Assembly: GCA_934636105.1 (NCBI GenBank) | Contig: CAKTZR010000014.1 | Span: 17,277-81,276, forward strand | Reading direction: 5' to 3' | Origin: an uncultured Clostridia bacterium | GTDB lineage: Bacteria > Bacillota > Clostridia > Christensenellales > Aristaeellaceae | Length of the DNA: 64,000 nt | Part shown: positions 24,657 to 33,003 of the stretch, piece by piece | Layout of the letters: every line of letters starts with the position of its first letter | How positions within the stretch are numbered: position 1 is the first letter of the stretch | Position numbers and translations under genes: made by a program | Notes under the pieces: model-generated | The model's input: only the letters and a program-made list of their open reading frames with translations | The model's database searches: none | What the model was told of the DNA's origin: nothing

Positions 24657-25694
24657 ATGAACTGGAACGAATATGGTTCTTTTATCGTGGAGGAAACGAA
24701 AAATCTGCTGGCCATTGACAGCCCCAGCGGCATGACGAAAAAGGCGGCCGAACATGTGATGGCGCGCTTTGAAGCGCTGGGCTATGCGCCGCAGATGACC
24801 CGCAAGGATGGCGTGCTGGTTTGTCTCGGTGGCCGGGACAAGGAAAACGGCCTGCTGCTGGAGGCGCATATGGATACCCTCGGCGGCATGGTCTGCCAGA
24901 TTAAGGCCAACGGCCGCCTGAAAATCACACCGATCGGCGGCCTGCGTGCGGAAAACGTGGAAACGGAAAACTGCCGCGTCGTCACGAAGTTCGACGGCGT
25001 GATTGAGGGCACGGCCCAGCTCATCAACGCATCCACCCACGTCAACGAGAAATACGCAGACACGCAGCGCACGTTCGACACCATCGAAATTGTGCTCGAC
25101 GAGCCGGTGGAAAGCGCGGAGGACGTAAAGAAGCTCGGTATTCGCACGGGCGATTACGTCTGCTTTGAGCCGCGTACCCGCGTGACAAAAAGCGGCTACA
25201 TCAAGAGCCGCTTCCTCGATGACAAGCTGAGCGTCGGCATTCTGCTCGGCTATGCGAAATATTTGAAGGACGAGCAGATCACCCCGGATCGCGCGGTTTA
25301 TGTGCATGTCACCTCGTTTGAGGAGGTTGGCCACGGCGGCAGCGCGAGCGTTCCGGCGGGCGTGACCGAGGCCATTTCCGTGGATATGGGCTGTGTCGGC
25401 GAGGGGCTGACCTGCGACGAACGCATGGTTTCCATCTGCGCCAAGGACAGCGGCGGGCCGTACAATTACGACGTGGTGCGCGACCTGATTGCGGCGGCGG
25501 AAAAGATGGGCGCACCCTATGCGGTGGATGTGTATCCGCGCTATGGCAGCGATGTGGAAGCCACCCTGCGCGCAGGCTATGACATCCGCCACGGTCTTAT
25601 CGGTTCGGGCGTGTATGCGTCCCACGGCTATGAGCGCAGCCATATCGAGGGCGCGCTGGCGACGATGAAGACGCTGGTGGGGTATGTGAAGTAA
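24657..25694 (+). CDS. M42-family metallo-aminopeptidase
   Basis: This 345-residue cytoplasmic peptidase has metal and catalytic residues in place: LLLEAHMDTLGGMV (His, Asp), SRFLDDKLSVGI (bridging Asp), TSFEEVGHGG (Glu pair), SVDMGCVGEG (Asp) and ASHGYERSHIEG (His). Family members are tetrahedral or octahedral aminopeptidases of the glutamyl-aminopeptidase/FrvX type. I start at ATG 24657; the GAAGGAGG ribosome site is formed by the end of the DUF559 cassette. Confidence 0.94.
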   Translation: MNWNEYGSFIVEETKNLLAIDSPSGMTKKAAEHVMARFEALGYAPQMTRKDGVLVCLGGRDKENGLLLEAHMDTLGGMVCQIKANGRLKITPIGGLRAENVETENCRVVTKFDGVIEGTAQLINASTHVNEKYADTQRTFDTIEIVLDEPVESAEDVKKLGIRTGDYVCFEPRTRVTKSGYIKSRFLDDKLSVGILLGYAKYLKDEQITPDRAVYVHVTSFEEVGHGGSASVPAGVTEAISVDMGCVGEGLTCDERMVSICAKDSGGPYNYDVVRDLIAAAEKMGAPYAVDVYPRYGSDVEATLRAGYDIRHGLIGSGVYASHGYERSHIEGALATMKTLVGYVK

Positions 25695-25698
25695 AAAT

Positions 25699-25786
25699 AA
25701 AGCGGCGTTCCATGTTTTGATATGTACCCCCAATACTGGACACCCCGTATTGGGGGTACATATCAGTTCGGAACGCCGCTTTTTGT
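25699..25786. terminator. Long nested bidirectional terminator hairpin
   Basis: Outer arms AAAGCGGCGTTC (25699-25710) and GAACGCCGCTTT (25771-25782) enclose an 18-bp perfect inner stem (25719-25736 with 25747-25764, GATATGTACCCCC/GGGGGTACATATC). T runs on both strands. It separates the convergent M42 and MATE genes. Confidence 0.85.
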
Positions 25787-25802
25787 ACGCTTTTTGTTGC
25801 TT

Positions 25803-27167
25803 TTACGCCAAATCCTCTTTGGCTTTCAGTTGCTTCAAAATGCCGTTCACAATCGCGATGCACAGTACGAGCGTGCAGATATCGGCGATGGGCTGGGCAA
25901 CCTGAATGCCAAACAATCCCCAGACGTTGGGGAAAATCAGCAGGGCGGGAATCAGGAAAATGCCCTGACGTGCGGTGGAAATGATCGTGGAGCGCACGCC
26001 GTAGCCGATGGCCTGCGTGAACATGTTGCACATGGTGATGTAGCCCCAGAGCGGGAGGGTCAGCAGCTGGAGACGCAGGGCGAGCGTGCCGATTTCGATG
26101 ACCTGCGGATCGTCGCGGCGGAATACGGCGACGATCTGGCCGGAAAACAGCAGCGAGATGACGCAGAGCACGACCAGAATGACGGTCACAACCTTCACGC
26201 AGAACCAGAAGGCTTCACGCACGCGCTTATACTTGCCTGCGCCGTAGGAGAAGCCGCAGACGGGCTGGAAGCCCTGGCCGAAGCCGATGACGGAGGAATT
26301 GATGAACATCGTGTAGCGGCTGACGATGGACATCGCCGCAATCGCCGCGTCGCCATAAAGCCCCGCCGCGTTGTTGAGCAGAATGGTGGAAACGCTCGCG
26401 ATGCCCTGACGGCCGAGCGAAGGAATGCCGTTGTAGCAGATGCTGCCGTAAACCTGAAGGCTGGGCTTGAAATTGGAGAGCTTGATGGAGAGCGCGTCCT
26501 CCTTGGTGTTGCACATCACCAGCAGAATGACAAAGCTGACGACCTGCGAAAGCGCCGTCGCCAGCGCCGCGCCCGCTGTGCCCATGTTCAGCGCAAAGAT
26601 GAAAATCGGGTCGAGCACCATGTTGAGAATGCCGCCGGTGGTGATGCCGACCATGCCGTACATCGTCAGGCCCTCAAAACGAAGCAGGTTGTTCATAACG
26701 AACGAACACATCATAAACGGCATGGCATAGAAGATGTAGGTTGCGTAATCCTTGGCGTAGGGGGCGATGGTCTCCGTCGAGCCGAGGAAGCGGACAATGA
26801 AATCGATGTTCGTCAAGCTGAAAAAGGCAAGGATGATGCCTGCGATGAACGCGGTGAAAAACGCCGTGGAAGCGTAGATATCGGCTTTTCGCTTGTTGCC
26901 CGCGCCGAGCGCCTGGCTGACGTGCGTGCCAGAACCCATGCCGATCATGAAGGACACGGCCTGAATGATCGCCATGGCGGAGAAGATGACGCCCACCGCG
27001 CCGGAAGCGGAGGTGCCGATTTGGCTGACGAAGAACGTGTCGGCCATGTTGTAGATGTTGGTGATGAGCATGGAGATGATCGTCGGCACGGCCATCTTCG
27101 GAATGACGCTGCTCACCGGGTCGCAGAGGAGCATGTGGTTGCGCTGCTCGGCAGTCATGGATTTCAT
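25803..27167 (-). CDS. MATE-family multidrug/sodium antiporter
   Basis: This 454-residue membrane protein matches MATE length with about 12 helices in two homologous halves. Typical segments are AVPTIISMLITNIYNMADTFF, GMGSGTHVSQALGAGNKRKAD and GFGQGFQPVCGFSYGAGKYKR. The start is ATG at 27167 (MKSMTAEQRN), preceded by AAGGAGAAT; the frame is open further upstream without a ribosome site. Exports drugs or metabolites, substrate unknown. It lies downstream of PAP2 but is separated from it by a hairpin and 200 bases. Confidence 0.94.
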   Translation of the reverse strand: MKSMTAEQRNHMLLCDPVSSVIPKMAVPTIISMLITNIYNMADTFFVSQIGTSASGAVGVIFSAMAIIQAVSFMIGMGSGTHVSQALGAGNKRKADIYASTAFFTAFIAGIILAFFSLTNIDFIVRFLGSTETIAPYAKDYATYIFYAMPFMMCSFVMNNLLRFEGLTMYGMVGITTGGILNMVLDPIFIFALNMGTAGAALATALSQVVSFVILLVMCNTKEDALSIKLSNFKPSLQVYGSICYNGIPSLGRQGIASVSTILLNNAAGLYGDAAIAAMSIVSRYTMFINSSVIGFGQGFQPVCGFSYGAGKYKRVREAFWFCVKVVTVILVVLCVISLLFSGQIVAVFRRDDPQVIEIGTLALRLQLLTLPLWGYITMCNMFTQAIGYGVRSTIISTARQGIFLIPALLIFPNVWGLFGIQVAQPIADICTLVLCIAIVNGILKQLKAKEDLA

Positions 27168-27284
27168 AGCTTGATTCTCCTTGGTCAAAATGAAAATATC
27201 AAGCAACTCGGAGTCAAAAACTCTTGGTACGCTTTCAAAAATGAAGGGCTGAAAAGCCACATCCGACTGGATTTCGACATGAAG

Positions 27285-27316
27285 AAAAAATCCCCTGCCG
27301 CCGGGCAGAAGATTTC
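27285..27316 (-). terminator. Terminator after the PAP2 gene
   Basis: On the minus strand CTGCC-CGGC-GGCAG within AATC/GATT outer pairs is followed by TTTTTTC. Confidence 0.55.
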
Positions 27317-27369
27317 CGCTTTTTATGGCTTTTTCAAGGGAATGCAATGTGAAATTTGGGTAAATTGAG

Positions 27370-27870
27370 TCAGAGCATATATCCCACAAGCGAGAGCGTC
27401 AAGCTTAACGCCAGCGCGGCTAACACATCGCTGATATCGTGCTGGCCGGAGAATACGCGCAGGCTGCCGATGCCCGCGCAGAGCAGCGCCATGCACACGA
27501 TGACCGCCGGATGCGGGAAGACGTAGGCGATTGCGCAGGCGATGGCAGCGGCGCTGGCCGTGTGGCGGCTGGGCATGCTCTTGCCCTTGCCCGGCTTGTA
27601 TGCGCCGACGGGCGGCACGCCGTAACGGTCGTAGGGACGCTGCTTGCCGATCAGCGGACGCAGAATCGTCACCACGGCAAAGCAGACCGCAGGGACGATC
27701 ACCGCGCGGATGATGCGCATGTCGCCCGTGAACATCAAATATAAGAGCGACGCGCAGTAAATCGCCGCACAGAGCAAAGTTGGCGCACGAAGCGCTTTTG
27801 CCTTGCCCGGCAGACGGTCGGTGATGCGGCGCGTGGTTTCGGTCATGCGGATGTATTGCTCGCGTGTCAT
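27370..27870 (-). CDS. PAP2-family membrane phosphatase
   Basis: This 166-residue membrane protein has the three phosphatase motifs: KQRPYDR (motif 1), KSMPSRHT (motif 2, PSRH in place of PSGH) and SLRVFSGQHDISDVLA (motif 3). Such enzymes dephosphorylate undecaprenyl-PP or phosphatidate-type lipids. The Gly to Arg change in motif 2 is seen in some family members. It is divergent from the HAD gene. Confidence 0.88.
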   Translation of the reverse strand: MTREQYIRMTETTRRITDRLPGKAKALRAPTLLCAAIYCASLLYLMFTGDMRIIRAVIVPAVCFAVVTILRPLIGKQRPYDRYGVPPVGAYKPGKGKSMPSRHTASAAAIACAIAYVFPHPAVIVCMALLCAGIGSLRVFSGQHDISDVLAALALSLTLSLVGYML

Positions 27871-27881
27871 AAAAGGCCTCC

Positions 27882-27910
27882 TTGACTGGATGCGGGAACA
27901 TCAGTATAAT
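27882..27910 (+). promoter_or_regulatory. Promoter of the HAD gene
   Basis: TTGACT (27882-27887), 17-bp spacer, TATAAT (27905-27910). Confidence 0.8.
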
Positions 27911-27935
27911 GAAACAGAATTTTGTTTTTCGAACC

Positions 27936-27958
27936 CATTTATCGCGCAGCGATAAATG
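27936..27958. repeat. Perfect dyad CATTTATCGC-GCA-GCGATAAATG
   Basis: Ten-base arms with a 3-base loop in the HAD-gene leader, just ahead of repeat family B. Could be an RNA hairpin or part of the repeat. Confidence 0.5.
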
Positions 27959-27965
27959 AAAGAGA

Positions 27966-28016
27966 GAAATCCAAGAACCTCAGGTTCTTGGTGGGGTTTG
28001 GGGCAAAGCCCCAACG
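27966..28016 (-). repeat. Repeat family B, copy 2 (inverted)
   Basis: GAAATCCAAGAACC, the TCAGGTTCTTGG palindrome, TGGGGTTTGGGGC and AAAGCCCCAACG are the reverse complement of 5158-5209 with few changes. It lies in the 5' leader of the HAD gene. Confidence 0.75.
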
Positions 28017-28036
28017 TCCCCGGAGAAAGGATCAGC

Positions 28037-28681
28037 ATGCTTGAAACAATGAAAGCCGCTATTTTTGATATGGATGGAACGCTGCTTGACTCCATGACTA
28101 AGTGGCGCGAACTGAACGGCGCGTTCGTGCGCCAGATGGGCATTACCCCGACGGAAAAGCAGGAAGCGGATATGATGTCCATGTCCGGCACGATGGTCGT
28201 CGATTATTTCAAAAAAGAGTTCGATATCGATACCAATTTCGACGCGCTCTGCGTCAAAGCCTGCGAAGCGATGGAACCCGTGTATAGCGCGGGCGTGCCC
28301 CATAAGCCCGGCGCGGCCGATTATCTCAAACGCCTTCGCGCGCGCGGCGTGAAATGCGTCATCGCGACAGCCACGCCCGCCAGATTGGCCATGATCGGCC
28401 TGAACTGCGCGAATATGGTCAGCGATCTCGACTTCATTTTCAGCACCGATATGCTGAACCTCAATAAGAGCCAGAATGAATTTTTTGAGCGCGTTTCGCA
28501 GATTATCGGCGTTCCGAAAGCGGAATGCGTCATGTTCGAAGATTCGCTCTATGCCATGCAGGGCGCACGAAACGCCGGGCTCGGCGTGGTCGGCATCACG
28601 GATGCAACCAATATCCGCGACCGCGAAGCCATCCACGCCTGCTGCGACGTGGTGATCGATTCGTTTGACGAGCTGCCCTGA
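28037..28681 (+). CDS. HAD-family hydrolase, beta-phosphoglucomutase-like
   Basis: This 214-residue cytoplasmic phosphatase has motif I DMDGTLLDS, a helical cap, motif II in VIATATPAR, and the Lys/acidic motifs III and IV in AECVMFEDSLYAMQGARNAG. The cap and length place it with the PGMB/phosphatase subfamily. ATG 28037 follows GGAGAAAGG. The substrate cannot be read from the sequence. Confidence 0.92.
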   Translation: MLETMKAAIFDMDGTLLDSMTKWRELNGAFVRQMGITPTEKQEADMMSMSGTMVVDYFKKEFDIDTNFDALCVKACEAMEPVYSAGVPHKPGAADYLKRLRARGVKCVIATATPARLAMIGLNCANMVSDLDFIFSTDMLNLNKSQNEFFERVSQIIGVPKAECVMFEDSLYAMQGARNAGLGVVGITDATNIRDREAIHACCDVVIDSFDELP

Positions 28682-28756
28682 CCAAGAGTATAGCATAGAC
28701 GCATGGCTTTGGTAAACGCAAACCTGATGAAGCCGTCGAATTTCTTTTTATTTTTG

Positions 28757-28788
28757 AAGCGCCAGCTGCAAAAGCCGGCGCTTTATTT
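28757..28788 (+). terminator. Terminator after the HAD gene
   Basis: AAGCGCC pairs with GGCGCTT, then TATTT. Confidence 0.6.
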
Positions 28789-28800
28789 GCGTCAATCCGC

Positions 28801-28831
28801 TTGACTTAAACCGGGGTTTAAGCGATATACT
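28801..28831 (+). promoter_or_regulatory. MerR-type promoter with operator in a 19-bp spacer
   Basis: TTGACT (28801-28806) and TATACT (28826-28831) are 19 bp apart, and the dyad CTTAAACC-GG-GGTTTAAG (28805-28822) fills the gap. A long spacer with a central dyad is the classical design of promoters activated by MerR-family proteins. It drives the aldo/keto reductase remnant. Confidence 0.8.
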
Positions 28832-28876
28832 GAATGAAACCCGGCCCGACGCCGGGAAATCAGGGAGGAAAGAATC

Positions 28877-29374
28877 ATGGAATACCGCAAGCTGCCGCAC
28901 GGGGGCGAGGCCATCAGCGTCATTGGTATGGGCTCATCCGTCGTTGGTGCGCAAAAGGAAGCAGACATTATCAAGACCGTTCAGCATGCGCTGGATCGCG
29001 GCGTGAATTATTTTGATATGGCGGGCGGCCACGCGACGATTTTCCCGGCCTATGGCAAAGCGCTGGAGGGGCGGCGCAAGGACGCGATGCTCCAGGTGCA
29101 TTTCGGCGCGGATTACACCAGCGGCGAATACGGCTGGAGCACCAAGCTCGACGTTATTAAGCGTTCAATCGACTGGCAGCTCAAAAACCTGAAAACGGAT
29201 TACATCGATTTCGGCTTCATTCACTGCCTGGATGAGCAGGGCGATTTGGCTGCGTATGAGAAAAACGGCGCGCTCAAATTCATTTTGGAAGATGAACCGG
29301 ATGAGCGAAATCAAGGCTTATTTTGGCAAATAAAAGCGGTTCGAAGCCGATTGCACTTCCGTCGAAATCCGTAA
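28877..29374 (+). pseudogene. Aldo/keto reductase, truncated by internal deletion
   Basis: The first about 135 residues are a good AKR N-terminus: MEYRKLPHGGEAISVIGMGS, then DRGVNYFDMAGGHATIFPAYG with the Tyr/Asp active-site region, and DYIDFGFIHCLDEQGD. After GALKF the sequence departs from the family and stops at residue 165, about half normal length. In another frame ATGAGCGAAATCAAGGCTTATTTTGGCAAATAA (29301-29333) looks like a natural AKR-style C-terminus, so a large internal deletion with frame loss is likely. Promoter and ribosome site (GGGAGGAA) are intact. Confidence 0.8.
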
Positions 29375-29424
29375 AATCACAAATTCCGCGTACACAGATC
29401 ATTTTTATTTGGATTCCTATCTGT

Positions 29425-29468
29425 AAAAAATGCCGCCAATTCGCATGAAAGCGAACGGCGGCATTTTT
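29425..29468. terminator. Bidirectional terminator
   Basis: AAAAAATGCCGCC pairs with GGCGGCATTTTT, with an inner TTCGC/GCGAA stem. It ends the minus-strand sugar operon and the plus-strand AKR region. Confidence 0.85.
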
Positions 29469-29471
29469 CTT

Positions 29472-30338
29472 TTAGCCTTTCACCGCACCGGCGATTACGC
29501 CGTCGATGATGTATTTCTGGCAGATCAGGTACATCACGATAATCGGCAGAACCGTAATCATGATGCAGGCCATCATCGGGCCCATTTCCACGCGGCCGTA
29601 ACTGCCGCGGAAATACTGAATCGCCATCGGGATGGTGCGGTATTTCTTGATATCCAGCACCAGCGTCGGCAGGAGGTAGTCGTTCCAGACCCACATGGTT
29701 TCCAGAATCGCGGTGGAAATCATCGTCGGCTTTAAAATCGGGAAGACGACCTTAAAGAAGATTTGCAGCGGGTTGCAGCCGTCGATCATCGCGGCTTCCT
29801 CAATCGCAATCGGGACGGATTTCATAAAGCCGGTGAACATGAAAACCGCCAGGCCCGCGCCGAAGCCGAGGTAAATCACGCAGATGTTGAACGGCGTGTT
29901 GAGCCGCAGCGTGTCGGCCGTCTTGGAGAGGGTGAACATCACCATCTGGAACGGAACGACCATCGAGAAGACGCACAGCAGATACATCGCCTTGGAGATC
30001 GCGGAGGTCACGCGGGTGATATACCAGCCGCACATGGAGCAGCACAGCAGAATCAGCAGCACGGAGGAAACCGTGATGACCGCCGAGTAGCCGAAGGATT
30101 GCAGAAAGTTGAGCTGGGTGATGCCGTAGACGTAGTTGTGCAGCCCCGCGAACGTCGCCTTCGTCGGCAGCTCGAACACGGTCGCGGTGGAAATTGCCAA
30201 CTCGTCCTTGAGGGAGTTGATGAGGATCAGCAGCACCGGGTAGAGCCACACGACGCACAGCGCCGCGAGCAGCACGGTCAGCGTCACATCCAATACGCGG
30301 CGGGAGCCGGAAACAGCGCCGTCATGATATTTGGCCAT
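29472..30338 (-). CDS. Carbohydrate ABC transporter permease, MalG/UgpE type
   Basis: This 288-residue permease has about six membrane helices, the EAA loop EEAAMIDGCNPLQIFFKVVF and the typical C-terminus DGVIAGAVKG. The start is ATG 30338, sharing its A with the TAA stop of the upstream permease; AAGGAGG lies in the end of that gene. Third gene of the operon binding protein - MalF - MalG on the minus strand. Confidence 0.94.
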   Translation of the reverse strand: MAKYHDGAVSGSRRVLDVTLTVLLAALCVVWLYPVLLILINSLKDELAISTATVFELPTKATFAGLHNYVYGITQLNFLQSFGYSAVITVSSVLLILLCCSMCGWYITRVTSAISKAMYLLCVFSMVVPFQMVMFTLSKTADTLRLNTPFNICVIYLGFGAGLAVFMFTGFMKSVPIAIEEAAMIDGCNPLQIFFKVVFPILKPTMISTAILETMWVWNDYLLPTLVLDIKKYRTIPMAIQYFRGSYGRVEMGPMMACIMITVLPIIVMYLICQKYIIDGVIAGAVKG

Positions 30339-31189
30339 TACTGCTGCACCTCCTTGCGACGGGTGAAATAGAGCTGAATGAGCGCGATGACGATAACCAG
30401 CAGGAAGAAGACCACGGCCTTGGCCTGGCCGATGCCCTTCCACTGCGCGCCGCTGCGCTGGTAGAACGTGTCGTAGATATTGAGCGCGAGCATCTGGCTG
30501 GCCTTGGCCGGTTCGCCGCCGGTCAGCGAGAGGTTCTGGTCAAAGAGCTTGAAGGAGTTGGTCAGCGTCAGGAACGAGCAGATCGTGATGGACGGCATGA
30601 CCATCGGCAGCTTGACCTTGAAAAGCGCCTGCATGCCGGTCGCGCCGTCGATGGCGGCGGCTTCCAGCAGGTCGCCGGGCACGTTCTGCAGGCCCGCGAT
30701 GTAGATAATCATCATGTAGCCGATCTGCTGCCAGCACATCAGGATGATGAGGCCCCAGAAGCCATAGCGCGCATCCAGCGAGAGCAGCGGCTTGCCCAGG
30801 TTGGTCAGAATGCCGTTGAGCAGAATCTGCCAAATATAGCCCAGCACGATGCCGCCGATCAGGTTCGGCAGGAAGAACACCGTGCGGAAGACGTTCGTGC
30901 CCTTCAGCCCGCGGGTCAGCGCCAGCGCGATGGCAAAGGCGATGACGTTGATGAGAATGGTGGAAACGACGGTGAATTTCGCCGTGAACCAGAAGGCCGA
31001 AACGAACGTGCTGTCCTGAAAGACCTTGAAATAGTTATCCAGCCCGACGAACGTCGTCTTGCTGATGGTGGTGAACTTGTGGAAGGATAGGAAAATGCCC
31101 CACAGGAACGGCCACACAAAGCCGATGATAAACGCTGCCAGAGTCGGCAGCAGGAAGAGCGGCCAATATTTTTTGATTGCTTTCTCCAT
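30338..31189 (-). CDS. Carbohydrate ABC transporter permease, MalF/UgpA type
   Basis: This 283-residue permease starts MEKAIKKYWPLFLLPTLAAF and has the EAA loop LEAAAIDGATGMQALFKVKL. The ORF opens slightly upstream (to 31231), but the ATG at 31189 has the AAAGGA site and the normal family N-terminus. Partner of the MalG-type protein at 29472. Confidence 0.94.
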   Translation of the reverse strand: MEKAIKKYWPLFLLPTLAAFIIGFVWPFLWGIFLSFHKFTTISKTTFVGLDNYFKVFQDSTFVSAFWFTAKFTVVSTILINVIAFAIALALTRGLKGTNVFRTVFFLPNLIGGIVLGYIWQILLNGILTNLGKPLLSLDARYGFWGLIILMCWQQIGYMMIIYIAGLQNVPGDLLEAAAIDGATGMQALFKVKLPMVMPSITICSFLTLTNSFKLFDQNLSLTGGEPAKASQMLALNIYDTFYQRSGAQWKGIGQAKAVVFFLLVIVIALIQLYFTRRKEVQQ

Positions 31190-31295
31190 ACTTGAAATCC
31201 TTTCGGATGAGGGGAGTGGGGCAGCCTGCAAAGAAGCGTGATGCGCACGCCGCTTTGCAGACTGCCCTTGGTGGGCAGTGCATGAATAAAGAAGA

Positions 31296-31324
31296 AAAAG
31301 GGGAGGGCGAAATGCCCGCCCCTC
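31296..31324 (-). terminator. Hairpin between binding-protein and permease genes
   Basis: On the minus strand GGGGCGGGC-ATTTC-GCCCTCCCC followed by TTTTTC. A second hairpin ACTGCCC/GGGCAGT lies at 31261-31279. Partial termination inside the operon is likely. Confidence 0.65.
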
Positions 31325-31339
31325 TTTGGCGCAAGGTGA

Positions 31340-32605
31340 TTAGTGGCTCAGCTGATACTCGGTCGCCCAGCCATCCACGAACGCGGTCTTGACAGCGTCC
31401 CAATCGCCGGTGCCCGCCGCATAAGCGGTCAGCGCGGAGCCGACGCCATCCTTCCAGGCTTCGGAAGGAATGGTTGCGAAGTTCCAGCTCACCGGGGTCT
31501 TGCCCTCGGCGGTGTACTGCGCGTCAATCTGCACGAACGGGTTCGCAGACTGATATTCGCCGGTGAAGGTGTCGAACGGGGTGACGAAGCCCATGTCCTG
31601 AGACATGCTCTTGCGGCCCTCGTCAGAGGTGATGACCCAGTTCATGAACGCGAGGGTCGCGTCGATGTCTTCCTGCTTGGCCGTGCCGTTGACGCACCAG
31701 TAGTTCTCGGTGCCGGTGCACAGACCCTGATTCTCCTCGCCTTCCGCGCCGATGTAGATCGGCAGCATGGTCAGGTTCTCGGCGCCGAGGGAAGAAACGT
31801 CGTTCCAGGCCCAGGTGCCGTTCTGATAGAACACGGCCTTTTCGCCGACGAACTCAGCCACGGCGTCGTTGCCGGTCTTGCTGGCCAGCAGCTTCGGGTC
31901 GCAGGTGGAATCGGTGATGTACAGATCCCAGATCGCCTTGTAGTTATCCAGGTAGGTGCCCTTGATGGCCTCGGTGGAGCCGATGCCGTCCGCCTTGTAC
32001 TCGTAGTAGATCGGCATGTTGGCCAGGTGGGTCTTGAAGCGCCAGTCGGAAGAACCGTCCATACCGGCGGAGGTGAAAGCGCCGTCCACGCCCAGCTCGT
32101 CCTTGCGGGCCTGGATGTCGTCGGCGACCTTCTTCAGGGTCTCAAAGTTGGTGATGTCGGAAGCCTTATAGCCGGCCTTCTCCAACAGCTTGGTGTTGGC
32201 AATCAGGCCGTAGGTCTCGATGACATAGGCCACGCCGTACACCGTGTCGTCTTCCTTCAGCGAGAAGGAATCGGAGGTCAGGTGCTTGGTGATGTCCGCA
32301 TCCTTGAGATCGTAGCAGTAATCCTTCCAGTTGGCCAGACCGACCGGGCCGTTGACCTGGAACAGCGTCGGCGGATCGCTCTTTTCGATCTCGCTCATCA
32401 GCGTAGTTTCATAGTTGCCGGAAGCGGCCGTCACGACGGTCACCGGCACGCCGGTCTGTTCGGTGTAGAGCTTCGCGAGCTCCTGCCACTGGGCGTCCTG
32501 CTCGGGCTTGAAGTTCAGGTAGTACACAGAACCGTCGGCCGAAGCGGTCACAGCCAGCGCGAGGCACAGACAAGCGGCCAGAGCAAAGGCGATGATTTTC
32601 TTCAT
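31340..32605 (-). CDS. Sugar ABC transporter substrate-binding protein
   Basis: This 421-residue family 1 binding protein has a signal peptide with a SPase I-type end (ASA-DG). An LAAC at residues 9-12 resembles a lipobox but is too early in the hydrophobic stretch to be convincing. The mature part has YLNFKPEQDAQWQELAKLYT, PTLFQVNGPVGLANWKDYCY and AVFYQNGTWAWNDVS, as in MsmE/raffinose-type proteins. First gene of a three-gene operon divergent from a LacI-family gene, and most likely repressed by it. No ATPase is encoded here. Confidence 0.93.
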   Translation of the reverse strand: MKKIIAFALAACLCLALAVTASADGSVYYLNFKPEQDAQWQELAKLYTEQTGVPVTVVTAASGNYETTLMSEIEKSDPPTLFQVNGPVGLANWKDYCYDLKDADITKHLTSDSFSLKEDDTVYGVAYVIETYGLIANTKLLEKAGYKASDITNFETLKKVADDIQARKDELGVDGAFTSAGMDGSSDWRFKTHLANMPIYYEYKADGIGSTEAIKGTYLDNYKAIWDLYITDSTCDPKLLASKTGNDAVAEFVGEKAVFYQNGTWAWNDVSSLGAENLTMLPIYIGAEGEENQGLCTGTENYWCVNGTAKQEDIDATLAFMNWVITSDEGRKSMSQDMGFVTPFDTFTGEYQSANPFVQIDAQYTAEGKTPVSWNFATIPSEAWKDGVGSALTAYAAGTGDWDAVKTAFVDGWATEYQLSH

Positions 32606-32684
32606 GATAGTTACCCCTTTCGTTTTGTAGAAAAATTTTTATGGTCGAAGCGTCCTCCCGCTCCAAACATACAGGATGAATGGC

Positions 32685-32695
32685 GTTTGCAAAAC
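32685..32695. promoter_or_regulatory. LacI-type half-palindrome GTTTGCAAAAC
   Basis: Near-palindrome about 16-26 nt into the sugar-operon transcript, suitable as a LacI-family operator. Confidence 0.35.
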
Positions 32696-32717
32696 TCCGT
32701 GCAACGTCGGTGCATTC

Positions 32718-32746
32718 ATTATAGACCAAGCCCATCAGAAAAGCAA
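32718..32746 (-). promoter_or_regulatory. Promoter of the minus-strand sugar operon
   Basis: On the minus strand TTGCTT (32746-32741), 17-bp spacer, TATAAT (32723-32718). Confidence 0.8.
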
Positions 32747-32857
32747 GAGCCTTTTTGGCTTTTCTGAACCTTTTTTACAAATTGGGCGGATGAAAAGTCG
32801 ACATTTTGCGGATTCTGCGCCCGCAGGTGGGCGACACGCTTCGATTTCGTTCGTCAG

Positions 32858-32896
32858 CTTGCGCAAATTTACGCAAATTTCTTGCGCAAATTGCGC
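32858..32896. promoter_or_regulatory. Clustered TTGCGCAAATT repeats, candidate LacI operators
   Basis: CTTGCGCAAATT occurs twice, with ACGCAAATT between and AATTGCGC after. TTGCGCAA is a palindrome centred on CG, as in LacI-family sites. The cluster sits just upstream of the lacI-type promoter, consistent with autoregulation. Confidence 0.5.
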
Positions 32897-32904
32897 CGCT
32901 GCGA

Positions 32905-32933
32905 TTGACAAGGTGCGCATCCTCTTTTACAAT
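32905..32933 (+). promoter_or_regulatory. Promoter of the LacI-family gene
   Basis: TTGACA (32905-32910), 17-bp spacer, TACAAT (32928-32933). Confidence 0.85.
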
Positions 32934-33003
32934 AAGAGCAGTAGCGAAAGCGTGCGGTGCATGTGCGCCTTCGCATCATCTTTTGCCAAAGGAGCGGTTT
33001 TTT

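Larger units (their letters stand above)
32606..33003. other. Divergent control region between sugar operon and lacI-type gene
   Basis: No gene seen in 398 bases. It contains the minus-strand promoter (32718-32746), the plus-strand promoter (32905-32933), an operator-like GTTTGCAAAAC (32685-32695) and a cluster of TTGCGCAAATT words (about 32858-32895). Confidence 0.7.

Noticed and set aside
25719..25764. Recombination or attachment site suggested by the 18-bp perfect inverted repeat
   Set aside because: It is nested in a second stem with T runs on both strands between convergent genes, which a bidirectional terminator explains.
25722..27368. 548-codon plus-strand frame over the MATE gene
   Set aside because: The minus strand encodes a full MATE protein; this frame begins inside the terminator hairpin.
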